Made by a program: the position numbers and the translations under genes
Source: Agromyces soli
Lineage (GTDB): Bacteria > Actinomycetota > Actinomycetes > Actinomycetales > Microbacteriaceae
DNA: 64,000 bases
Assembly (NCBI RefSeq): GCF_022811605.1
Contig: NZ_CP094533.1
Coordinates: 1,426,001-1,490,000, forward strand
Direction of reading: 5' to 3'
Shown here: piece by piece, positions 28,101-34,423 of the stretch
Layout: every line of letters starts with the position of its first letter
Numbering within the stretch: the first letter of the stretch is position 1
The notes under the pieces: generated by a model
Seen by the model: only the letters and a program-made list of their open reading frames with translations
Told to the model about the DNA's origin: nothing
The model's database searches: none

Positions 28101-29485
28101 GCGGCACGGGCACGGCGGACTACTCCGGTTCGGTGCGCTTCATCGGGCACGGCGGCATCCTCGACCTGACCTTCTCGAACCCGACGCTGCGCGTGACGAG
28201 CGCGACGACCGGCGTGCTCGAGCTGACCGCGAACGGCTCGCGGATCGACTTCGCGACCGTCGACCTCGGCGCGGCCGCCAAGTCGAGCGTGGGCGGTGCG
28301 ACCCGCTTCGCCGGAGCCCCGGCGACGCTGACCGCGGCCGGTGCGGACGCCTTCCAGGGCTACTACGGCAGCGGCAAGGCGCTCGACCCGATCACCGTCG
28401 TGATCGGCAGCCCCGGCGCCGCGCCGGCCGGCAGCTCGGGCACGACCGCCTCGGCGACGCCTGCCTCGGCGGCGACGCCCGTGCCGCTCACGCCGCCGGC
28501 GACCACCGGCATCCAGCTCGCGCCGGCCGTGCTCGCCGACCTCGTCGCGGGCAAGCCGGTGACGATCTCGGTCGACGGCTTCGAGCCGAACGAGACCGGC
28601 ATCATGGTGGTCGTCTACTCGACGCCGACCGTGCTGGCCGAGAACCTCACCGCCGACGCGAACGGTGTCGTCACCTGGACGGGCTCGCTGCCCGCCGGGC
28701 TCGAGCCGGGCCAGCACACGCTCACCTTCCAGGGCTCGATCTCGAAGGGCGTCGTGTTCACGGTCGCCGCGGCGGCGAACCAGTGCCTCGTGACCGAGGG
28801 CAGCCTCGACTGGGGCTTCAAGGCGAGCTTCCTGCAGTACCTGGAGAGCGGCATCGCGAACGGCACGTGGACCGTGACGGGCGCGAGCGAGCAGGACGGC
28901 CGCTTCGCCTTCACCGGCGGCACCGGCCCGATCGACGCGAAGACGCTGCGCGGCGTCGTGGCGTTCCCCGGTTCGGTGGAGTTCACCGGCCACGACGGCG
29001 CGCTCGACACGACGATCGCGAACCCGAAGCTCGAGTTCGTGAGCGCCGAGGAGGCGTACCTGCTGCTCGACGTGACCGGCACCACCCAGGACGGCGCGCC
29101 CGTCGAGGCGAAGGGCGTGCGCTTCGCCGAGCTCGAGCTCTCGGGCCTCGCGGTCGACGGCACCATGCTCGCCGCGAGCGACGTGCCGGCCGTGCTCACC
29201 GAGCAGGGCGCCGCCGCCTTCGGCACCTACGCCGCGGGCGAGGAGCTCGATCCGGTGACGTTCAGCCTCACCCTGCCGGCCGATTGCGGGGTGGCGGCCC
29301 CGGCCGTCGCCGCCGAGGACGGCGGCGAGGTGCAGCGCACGGATGCCGGGAGCACCGAGGTCGCCGAGACCGCCGGGGTCAGCCCGTGGCTCATCTGGGG
29401 CGGCGTCGCGCTGCTGCTGCTGATCGCGGCGGTCGTGCTGGTCGTGCTGCTCCGCCGCCGGGCGGCGGGTCGCACGGAGGCGTAG
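25175..29485 (+). CDS. large repeat-containing surface protein with two Htaa domains (HtaA-like heme receptor)
   Basis: A 1436-residue exported protein. Order: signal peptide (about 1-45, ending GPALAE), Ala/Pro/Glu-rich wall-spanning stretch (to about 125), one 118-residue bead, two near-identical 148-residue repeats (about 248-540), three 120-residue beads (about 547-903), Pro/Lys linker, Htaa domain 1 from SGSLSWGIADAF (about 926-1080), an Ig-like spacer, Htaa domain 2 from GSLDWGFKASF (about 1208-1370), and a C-terminal membrane anchor with Arg-rich tail. Htaa domains bind heme in corynebacterial HtaA. The beads probably lift the heme-binding part off the cell. GTG 25175 follows GGAGG; no LPxTG motif is seen. 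Confidence 0.88.
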   Translation: MKTPSPTTARPATRAGTVTRWLASGLAALLVAGGSLMSAGPALAEDASPSPAPLVAEAPLAPADSSDEGDVAGSGSPEASPASEAPAAEPAPTPETAPVAETPAAPAEPATPSPAAKAADAPAPAPLVAAAPQLTISPATNVDPAVQNVFTVTGSGFVGEGAKNGAYLLIGETGIWAGEGPLVSEGWLAQSWVMPREIVDGAFTKSITIAAGKFDPAKTYTVASSAAHELSATDRSLDAFAPITVKQPVVSVSKTTGLDAAGEVVTVSGTGFSPVSPSTDGTRPPLAGKFGGAYVVFGSFLDAWKPSAGEPASARVVDSQKWVVNPEDVATIGGAARGAVAIEADGSFRVELTVREFEKALADGNYGIYTYSGGGAKHAGFETFTPIAFAAAPATPVVSVSKTTGLDAAGEVVTVSGTGFSPVSPSTDGTRPPLAGKFGGAYVVFGSFLDAWKPSAGEPAAARVVDSQKWVVNPEDVATIGGAARGAVAIEADGSFRVELTVREFEKALADGNYGIYTYSGGGAKHAGFETFTPIAFAAAPQPVKPTLTVTPSTDVDASLAQTFTVTGTGYTGAGAAQGVYVLLGDASIWTGDGPLVADGWTVQTWVKPNEIVDGAFSIQLKTAARALDPAKRYTVASSAAHALSATDRSLDAFAPIAVKAGAAKPTLTVSPATNVDPAAAQTFTVTGTGYVGDGAAQGVYVLLGDASIWTGDGPLVADGWTALDWVMPNQIVDGRFTVQLKVPAKSFDPAKRYTVATSAAHGLSVFNRTMDAFAPITLKADAPNPKLAVSPSTDVDASKAQTFTVRGTGYTGAGAAQGVYVLLGDASIWTGTGPLVADGWTALAWVKPGEIVNGAFSIELKVPAGKLDAKKRYTVASSAAHGLSVTDRSLDAFTPITVKGGTKPPVDPKPPVNPTKPGTTNPVSSGSLSWGIADAFRSYVVGPIARGSITVGSGATQAGSAFQFGQSGGSYTAARGTGTADYSGSVRFIGHGGILDLTFSNPTLRVTSATTGVLELTANGSRIDFATVDLGAAAKSSVGGATRFAGAPATLTAAGADAFQGYYGSGKALDPITVVIGSPGAAPAGSSGTTASATPASAATPVPLTPPATTGIQLAPAVLADLVAGKPVTISVDGFEPNETGIMVVVYSTPTVLAENLTADANGVVTWTGSLPAGLEPGQHTLTFQGSISKGVVFTVAAAANQCLVTEGSLDWGFKASFLQYLESGIANGTWTVTGASEQDGRFAFTGGTGPIDAKTLRGVVAFPGSVEFTGHDGALDTTIANPKLEFVSAEEAYLLLDVTGTTQDGAPVEAKGVRFAELELSGLAVDGTMLAASDVPAVLTEQGAAAFGTYAAGEELDPVTFSLTLPADCGVAAPAVAAEDGGEVQRTDAGSTEVAETAGVSPWLIWGGVALLLLIAAVVLVVLLRRRAAGRTEA
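25916..26795 (+). repeat. tandem 444-bp duplication inside the Htaa surface gene
   Basis: The unit starting CCGGTGGTGTCGG recurs at 25916 and 26360 with only about ten base differences, mostly silent (for example GAGTTG/GAGCTG, ATCTAC/ATTTAC). Codons here favour GTG, TCG, TTG and GGT more than the rest of the gene, so the segment has its own compositional signature, and the duplication is recent. Confidence 0.85.
26815..27885 (+). repeat. three 360-bp tandem units encoding 120-residue beads
   Basis: Units begin near 26815, 27175 and 27535. Each has TFTV(T/R)GTGY, GAAQGVYVLLGDASIWTG, GPLVADGWT, a variable patch, then (K/E)RYTVA(S/T)SAAH and DAF(A/T)PI. A fourth, more diverged copy precedes the 444-bp pair at about 25575-25910. 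Resembles the bead domains that sit beside Htaa domains in other surface proteins. Confidence 0.8.
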
Positions 29486-29506
29486 GCCGCCGCTGCATCC
29501 GAAGTC

Positions 29507-29551
29507 CGGCGCCGGCCGGGAGCCGTGGGGGCTCCCGGCCGGCGCCGTTTT
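29507..29551 (+). terminator. rho-independent terminator of the Htaa gene
   Basis: An 18-bp perfect stem (29507-29524 with 29530-29547), 5-base loop GTGGG, followed by TTTT (29548-29551). It lies 21 bases after the stop codon. Confidence 0.9.
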
Positions 29552-29594
29552 CGCTCGGGTCCCGGGCGGGGGACGGATGCGGGACAATGGAGGG

Positions 29595-30017
29595 GTGAGC
29601 ACCGACGACCAGCCCGAGCCCGCCGCCGACCGGGGCGCGCAGCCGCACGCCGCCGACGAGGCATCCGCTCCCGTCGAGCCGGTCGCTCCCGTCGAGCCGG
29701 TCGTCGAGACCGAGACGAGCCGCGACGAGGTCGTCGTGCGCCGGGCGCCGCGCTACGGCGCGTTCCTGCTCGTCGGTGCGGTGGTCGGCGCGCTCGTCGC
29801 CCTCGTGCTCTCGCTCGCCTTCACGCCCGACCCCGACCGGGTCGCGCAGGACTTCACGTACGACCCGGGCCAGGTGTTCGGCTTCCTGCTGCTCGGTGGG
29901 GTCGCGATCGGTGCGGCGCTCGGCGCGCTCACCGCGCTCATCGTCGACCGCGCGCTCGCGCGCCGCACGAAGCGCGTCGTCGCCGAGCGCGACGAGACGC
30001 ACCGCGTCGACGACTGA
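29595..30017 (+). CDS. small two-helix membrane protein of unknown function
   Basis: A 140-residue protein: acidic Pro/Val-rich N-terminus (repeated PVEPV), helix 1 YGAFLLVGAVVGALVALVL (about 57-77), a loop containing DPDRVAQDFTYDPGQV, helix 2 VFGFLLLGGVAIGAALGAL, then a basic/acidic tail. I chose GTG 29595: a -10-like GACAAT ends six bases before it, the leaderless layout used by purD and purM here. An ATG at 29577 is in frame upstream. Small proteins like this are common beside purF in related genomes; role unknown. Confidence 0.7.
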   Translation: MSTDDQPEPAADRGAQPHAADEASAPVEPVAPVEPVVETETSRDEVVVRRAPRYGAFLLVGAVVGALVALVLSLAFTPDPDRVAQDFTYDPGQVFGFLLLGGVAIGAALGALTALIVDRALARRTKRVVAERDETHRVDD

Positions 30018-30035
30018 CCCCGCCCCATCGAGGAC

Positions 30036-30063
30036 TTGCCCGACTTTCATGAACGTCGGGCAA
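30036..30063. repeat. intergenic palindrome, copy 4 (one mismatch)
   Basis: Same 28-bp core as copies 2 and 3 with the AACG variant. It lies 18 bases after the stop at 30017, and 19 bases before copy 5. Confidence 0.85.
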
Positions 30064-30078
30064 CTGAGGTGCAGGTTC

Positions 30079-30114
30079 CGACTTGCCCGACTTTCATGAA
30101 AGTCGGGCAAGTCG
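30079..30114. repeat. intergenic palindrome, copy 5 (36-bp perfect)
   Basis: The perfect core (30083-30110) is extended by CGAC/GTCG, giving a 36-bp perfect palindrome, the longest copy. It lies 22 bases beyond the purF stop (convergent gene). Copies 4 and 5 thus each sit next to one of two convergent gene ends. Confidence 0.88.
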
Positions 30115-30136
30115 AGAAGGAGGGGAGCGGGCCCGC

Positions 30137-31594
30137 TCAGCTGAGCTGCGTGCGCTCGACCCAGTCGAGGTACTCGGGCGTGACCGTGCCCGTGACGTAT
30201 TCTCCCGTGAAGCACGAGAGGTCGAGCTCGGTGATCGAGGTGCCCTCGGTGATCGCGGCCTGCAGGTCGGCGACCTCCTGGAAGATCATGTGGTCGGCGC
30301 CCAGCTCGGCGGCGATCTCGGGGATCTTGCGGCCGTGCGCGATGAGCTCCTGACGACTCGGCATGTTGATGCCGTAGACGTGCGGGTACCGAACGGGCGG
30401 GGCCGCCGAGGTGAACGTCACCTTGTTGGCGCCGGCGTCGCGGGCCATCTGCACGATCTGCTGCGAGGTGGTGCCGCGCACGATCGAGTCGTCGACGATG
30501 AGGATGTTCTTGCCCTTGAACTCCGTGCCCATCGCGTTCAGCTTCTGCCGCACGGAGCGCTTGCGCTCGGCCTGCCCGGGCATGATGAAGGTGCGGCCGA
30601 CGTAGCGGTTCTTGTAGAAGCCCTCGCGGTACTCGATGCCGAGCTTCTGCGCGACCTGCATCGCCGCGGGGCGCGAGGAGTCGGGGATCGGCATGACGAC
30701 GTCGATGTCGCCGAGCGGCATGTGCGTCGCGACGGTGTCGGCGAGCCGGTTGCCCATGCGCAGCCGCGCCTCGTAGACGGAGATGCCGTTCATCACCGAG
30801 TCGGGGCGGGCGAGGTAGACGTACTCGAAGGAGCACGGCACGAGGCGCGGGTTCGTCGCGCACTGCCTCGAGACCATGGTGCCGTCGAGGGCGATGAAGA
30901 TCGCCTCGCCGGGCTCGACGTCGCGCACGATCTCGTAGTCGCCGTTCTCGAGCACGAGGGACTCGCTCGCGACGATCCACTCCTCCTTGCCGGCGTCGGT
31001 GAGGCGGCGGCCGAGGATCAGCGGGCGGATGCCGAAGGGGTCGCGGAACGCGAGCAGCCCGTAGCCGGCGATCATCGAGATGACGGCGTAGGAGCCCTCG
31101 ACGCGCTGGTGCACGGCTTCGACGGCGGCGAAGACCTGGTCGGGGTCGAGCTCGAGCCCGGTGATCTGGCTCTGCAGCTCGGTGGCGAGCACGTTCAGCA
31201 GCATCTCGGTGTCGCTCGTCGAGTTCACGTGTCGGCGGTCGATCGAGAACAGCTCGCGCGAGAGTTCGCGGGTGTTCGTGAGGTTGCCGTTGTGCACGAG
31301 CACGATGCCGTAGGGGGCGTTCACGTAGAAGGGCTGCGCCTCCTCTTCACGCTCGGCGGCGCCCTTCGTCGTGTACCGCACGTGCCCGAGGCCCATGTTG
31401 CCGATGAGCGAGCGCATGTCGCGGGTGCGGAAGCCCTCGCGCACCTGCCCGCGCGAGCGGACCATGTGGAACACGGGGCCGTCGGCGGTGGCGATGCCCG
31501 ACGAGTCCTGGCCGCGGTGCTGCAGGAGCAGCAGGCTGTCGTAGATCTGCTGGTTGACCGGCTCGGTGGAGACGATGCCGACGATGCCGCACAT
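30137..31594 (-). CDS. purF: amidophosphoribosyltransferase
   Basis: A 485-residue enzyme that makes phosphoribosylamine from PRPP and glutamine, the first purine step. It begins MCGIVGIV, so Cys2 becomes the catalytic N-terminal nucleophile with no propeptide. The glutaminase half has LQHRGQDSSG and VHNGNLTNT; the PRPP loop is ILIVDDSIVRGTTS. Of the four Cys that hold the 4Fe-4S cluster in the Bacillus enzyme, the positions corresponding to YPHVYG and LDLSC show His and Asp in place of two, so this enzyme probably lacks the cluster (alignment from memory). AAGGAG lies 11 bases before the ATG. Confidence 0.95.
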   Translation of the reverse strand: MCGIVGIVSTEPVNQQIYDSLLLLQHRGQDSSGIATADGPVFHMVRSRGQVREGFRTRDMRSLIGNMGLGHVRYTTKGAAEREEEAQPFYVNAPYGIVLVHNGNLTNTRELSRELFSIDRRHVNSTSDTEMLLNVLATELQSQITGLELDPDQVFAAVEAVHQRVEGSYAVISMIAGYGLLAFRDPFGIRPLILGRRLTDAGKEEWIVASESLVLENGDYEIVRDVEPGEAIFIALDGTMVSRQCATNPRLVPCSFEYVYLARPDSVMNGISVYEARLRMGNRLADTVATHMPLGDIDVVMPIPDSSRPAAMQVAQKLGIEYREGFYKNRYVGRTFIMPGQAERKRSVRQKLNAMGTEFKGKNILIVDDSIVRGTTSQQIVQMARDAGANKVTFTSAAPPVRYPHVYGINMPSRQELIAHGRKIPEIAAELGADHMIFQEVADLQAAITEGTSITELDLSCFTGEYVTGTVTPEYLDWVERTQLS

Positions 31595-31737
31595 GCGAGC
31601 GATGGCTCCTTGGGGTGGAAGGGGCGTCCGAGGTGGACCCGTCGATTCTCCCATACGCGCGGGCGAGCACGCCCCGCGCTGCTGGGTGCTCGGATGCGCA
31701 GGGCATCGCCGCCTGACCGCGCCCGCCGCGGGTCGGC

Positions 31738-32172
31738 TCAGTACTTCGACGGGACCGGCAGCACCGCCATGGTGCACCGCGAGATGCAGACCGGACGGCC
31801 CTGCTCGTCGGTGATGCGGATGTCCCAGACCTGGGTGGTGCGGCCGCGGGTGAGCGGTCGCGCCTCGCCGTAGACCCAGCCCTCGGCGACGGGGCGCACG
31901 TGGTTCGCATTGATCTCCATGCCGACGCAGTAGTACTGCTCGGGGTCGACGGTCATGCTGGCGCCCCAGCTCGCGAGCGTCTCGGCGAGGGCGACGGATG
32001 CCCCGCCGTGCAGCACTCCGCCGGGCTGGCGGGTGCGGCCGTCGACCGGCATGCGCCCCTTCAGCGAGTCCTCGGTGAGCTCGGTCATCTCGATGCCGAG
32101 GCTCGTGATGGCGGTGCCGTCGCTGCGGGAGTTGGCCCACTCGAGGGAGGGCTCGCCGAACCAGATGCTCAT
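31738..32172 (-). CDS. hotdog-fold thioesterase (PaaI/YdiI-like)
   Basis: A 144-residue single-domain hotdog protein. The motif RQPGGVLHGGASVALAET holds the Gly-His-Gly-Gly and catalytic-type acid of the PaaI/MenI acyl-CoA thioesterase group; EINANHVRPVAEGWVYGEA and TQVWDIRITDEQGRPV complete the fold. Possible substrates include DHNA-CoA in menaquinone synthesis, not decided here. It is the last normal-composition gene before the accessory region begins about 50 bases beyond its start. Confidence 0.85.
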   Translation of the reverse strand: MSIWFGEPSLEWANSRSDGTAITSLGIEMTELTEDSLKGRMPVDGRTRQPGGVLHGGASVALAETLASWGASMTVDPEQYYCVGMEINANHVRPVAEGWVYGEARPLTRGRTTQVWDIRITDEQGRPVCISRCTMAVLPVPSKY

Positions 32173-32237
32173 GCGTTCGAGTCTCGCACGGGCGTCCGGA
32201 CCGTCGCCGCCATGTCTGATTCGGTCGGCCCGAGGGC

Positions 32238-32437
32238 ACCTCGCTGAGGATACTGCGGAGAATCGCGCCCTCATCGCGGGAGCGAATGATCCTGCGTATC
32301 TGCGTTCATCAAAGGAACTATCTGATGGGACCATCCTTGAGAAGTACTTCCGGGTGCTTCCTGACGGGACCCAGTCGTGGGCTGAGGTCCGTGGCAACGA
32401 AATTACCAATGGAGGACTGAACCTTGAACCCTGGTAA
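32238..32437 (+). pseudogene. C-terminal tail of a lost polymorphic toxin
   Basis: About 65 codons with no start remain. They end EKYFRVLPDGTQSWAEVRG, ITNGGLNLEPW, a type of ending I associate with secreted toxin C-termini of the polymorphic class, followed at once by an immunity-like gene that starts inside it. The upstream part of the toxin is missing; the break lies near 32220-32240, where composition changes, marking the left edge of the accessory region. Confidence 0.55.
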
Positions 32438-32645
32438 TACCGAAGACCTGATCACGACTCGAGAAGCGTTTCTCGCGATGACGGAGTTCATCTGGCGCTT
32501 TGAGCGTCGGGCTGGCGATGATCTCGCGACGCTTCTTGGGGACACGGAGTTGATGCCCAACGGTTGGCCGACCGACCCAGCTGCATGGGACGACTGGATG
32601 GAATGTGTGGCTCTCGTACATGCAGGGAGGCCACCGAGGCTTTAG
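32424..32645 (+). CDS. small immunity-like protein with TTG start
   Basis: A 73-residue acidic, helical protein (REAFLAMTEFIWRFERR, LATLLGDTELMPNGW, DPAAWDDWMECV). Start TTG 32424 is supported by GGAGGA seven bases upstream (32411-32416), which lies inside the end of the toxin remnant, so the two frames overlap by 14 bases: the usual toxin-immunity coupling. I know similar small proteins downstream of polymorphic toxins but no formal family name. Kept intact although its toxin is gone. Confidence 0.65.
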   Translation: MNPGNTEDLITTREAFLAMTEFIWRFERRAGDDLATLLGDTELMPNGWPTDPAAWDDWMECVALVHAGRPPRL

Positions 32646-32684
32646 TATCGGCGCGGTTCGCAGAATGATCCGCGACTGAAGTGA

Positions 32685-32749
32685 ACTGGACTGCATTCTG
32701 GCCGGACCGAGGACGGCTACTTCCTTGACGCCAAGTCCGGAGACTGGAA
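32685..32749 (+). pseudogene. possible remnant of a restriction-endonuclease-fold toxin
   Basis: A stop-bounded open stretch reads GRTEDGYFLDAKSGDW. The spacing of Asp, hydrophobic residues and DAK resembles the (D/E)xK half of PD-(D/E)xK nucleases used as polymorphic toxins. It is short and has no start, so this is a weak call. Confidence 0.3.
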
Positions 32750-32938
32750 TGAGACGGATATCGCTCGAGAAAGGTTGAGCAGCTCGGTGAGGACGAGATC
32801 GCCGTTCTTTTGACGTTGGACGAACTGTTGACGTTGTGGGTGTTCACCCGGAGCGAGGTTACCGGCCGGGGTGGGCCTAGTGGACCGCTTCGCGAAGAAC
32901 TTAACAAGGCCGGAATTGTTTGGAGAATGGCGGAATGA
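32750..32938 (+). pseudogene. frameshifted copy of the 83-residue immunity-like gene at 43376
   Basis: It begins ATGAGACG like the intact gene at 43376 (MRRISLEKG against MRRVQLGSA) but stops after nine codons. Shifting frame recovers QLGEDEIAVLLTLDELLTLW, matching QLGEDEVAVALTLGELSML of the intact copy, then diverges and ends at 32938. A small indel near 32771-32778 broke it. Confidence 0.6.
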
Positions 32939-32946
32939 GAGGTGCG

Positions 32947-33561
32947 ATGTCGGGGTACGTTGCGGAGGTTCCGGACGCGGCGAGTCCGCGTGAGCTTTCA
33001 CGAGCCGAGGCGCGTCGTGCGTACAACGCGTTCCTTGAGTCACGTGCCGCGCGGGTGCAGATGCTGGGCGAGTTGGTCGGCCGGGATGGGGTCACTCTCG
33101 GTGGAAGCGATGCTGAGGTTCAGGCGCTGAACGATTGGTTCCTGTCGAATCTGCAGCCTGACCTTGAGCGGCCGGGGGAGCCGATGGTGGTTTGGTACTC
33201 GATCGCGCATGACATCGGTATCCACCTGGGTGAGGTGATGATTGCCAGGCATCCGAACTTGCGGTGGGAGTTCTTCACCTGGGGCAAGAAGAGCCGCCAC
33301 TTTCAGCGCCCGGTGATCATGGGGTTCCGCACTGAGGACCCGAAATACCACACGAATATGGATCCGCCAGCGGCAGCGCAGGTGTACATGCGAAACGCTC
33401 TCGCGGAACGGGGTCACACCGTCCCGCAAGGCACGGTTGAAGTGCGGGGCGTTGTCATCGACCTCGATGCAGTCGAGCGGCGGCACCCCCCGCATGCTGA
33501 CCCCACTGAGCTCGTGCAGTGGTTGGCCCTTGCTGCACGCAGAAATGGCGGCGATGCCTAG
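32947..33561 (+). CDS. unknown accessory-region protein, paralogue A (204 residues)
   Basis: An unrecognised soluble protein. Conserved among three window copies (this, 36600, 41920): an N-terminal RAEARRAYNAFLESRAARVQ helix, a central IAHDIGIHLGEVMIARHPNL, and WEFFTWGKKSRHFQRPVIMG, followed by a TEDPKY motif. Start ATG 32947 aligns with paralogue B and has GAGAGG upstream; ATG 32935 is an alternative. Being kept in three copies among immunity genes suggests an immunity role. Nearly identical to the gene at 36600 (about 97 % at DNA level). Confidence 0.75.
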   Translation: MSGYVAEVPDAASPRELSRAEARRAYNAFLESRAARVQMLGELVGRDGVTLGGSDAEVQALNDWFLSNLQPDLERPGEPMVVWYSIAHDIGIHLGEVMIARHPNLRWEFFTWGKKSRHFQRPVIMGFRTEDPKYHTNMDPPAAAQVYMRNALAERGHTVPQGTVEVRGVVIDLDAVERRHPPHADPTELVQWLALAARRNGGDA

Positions 33562-33595
33562 AAGCCGTAGAGGCTCATGATTCGGCTCGCTGAAG
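32964..33595 (+). repeat. about 630-bp recent duplication, copy A (copy B at 36617-37247)
   Basis: From GGAGGTTCCGG through the stop codon to about 35 bases beyond (ATGATTCGGCTCGCTGAAG) the two copies differ at only about 15-20 positions. Upstream sequences are unrelated, so the unit copied was one gene body plus its 3' flank, 3.65 kb apart in the same orientation, a substrate for deletion by recombination of the Rhs tip between them. Confidence 0.85.
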
Positions 33596-33758
33596 CGAAG
33601 AGTCGCCCGTTTGGATAGCCCGTGAGGGACTTTCGCTACTTGTCCGATGGGCGCGGGAACACGACGGGTGGGGGCGCGAAAATGCGATCGAGGTGATCGA
33701 AGTGCTCTCCCCATCGTTTGCTGACATGCTCCGCGCGGCCCTCGAAGGCTCGGCATAG
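33594..33758 (+). pseudogene. orphan C-terminal fragment of an unknown gene
   Basis: 54 codons without a start: VWIAREGLSLLVRWAREHDG, WGRENAIEVIEVLSPSFADM and a stop. It begins exactly where the duplicated segment ends, as if the duplication landed inside this gene. Helical and acidic, like the region's immunity-type genes. Confidence 0.45.
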
Positions 33759-33779
33759 TCGTAGCAGGGTCGGCGCTCG

Positions 33780-34312
33780 TCACGTGCAGCTTGTGCCTGG
33801 GCGTGTGGGAGAACCTCGTCCGCGTGCGAGGTCATCGGCTCTCGCTACCGCATTCGGGATGCGGTTCGTTCCGGTCATCTCTTTCACGATCCGCGCAGCG
33901 TTGGTATTCGAGAGCCCGGAAGCTGTGACGTAGAGGGGGCGCGTCGCGCTGCCACGGATCACCTCGGCGGCATGGGTGGCGGTGCGATACGGCGTTTTCG
34001 CGAGGCCGATGACCGGGATGCCCGTCGCGGCTGCGGCATGCGCACCTAGTCCGGGGCTGCCATCCGGATCGAGCGTGGCGTATCCATCGACAATGAGGAT
34101 GTCCAGTTGCGGCGCGTTGGCGACGACCTCGAGGATGCATGGGAGTTCTCTCTTGAAGAGAGCTCCTCGCTCGTAGGGGCAGCGCGTGCGATGTCGGCGA
34201 TGTGCTCCGACGATGGCTCTGAGCAGGTGAAATCGCTGTAGACGATGAGGGCTGCACGAGCGCCACCTGCGTCGAAGTAGTGGACGTCAACCACGCCGAC
34301 ACGTACTTTCAT
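33780..34312 (-). pseudogene. nfi: frameshifted endonuclease V-like gene
   Basis: Start ATG 34312 with GAGGAGG upstream gives MKVRVGVVDVHYFD and AALIVYSDF. After ARAAP the frame must shift by one base (near 34170) to continue YERGALFKRELPCILEVV, LDILIVDGYATL, SPGLGAHAAAATGIPVIG, RPLYVTASGLS and MTGTNRIPNAVARADDLARG. These are the Asp, Glu and Asp-Gly-Tyr motifs of endonuclease V, which cuts DNA or RNA next to deoxyinosine/inosine. One lost base explains the break. It is the only minus-strand gene of the left half and the only one with a DNA repair-type function. Confidence 0.75.
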
Positions 34313-34423
34313 CGCGAGCCTCCTCATTGCGCGTCAGGTAGGCGCGTGGTGAACGTTGCGACCTAGTCGAATGTAGTCAGTCTGCGCGCACGCGACTCGC
34401 CCTTAGAGTTCTCCGGCGCAAGG

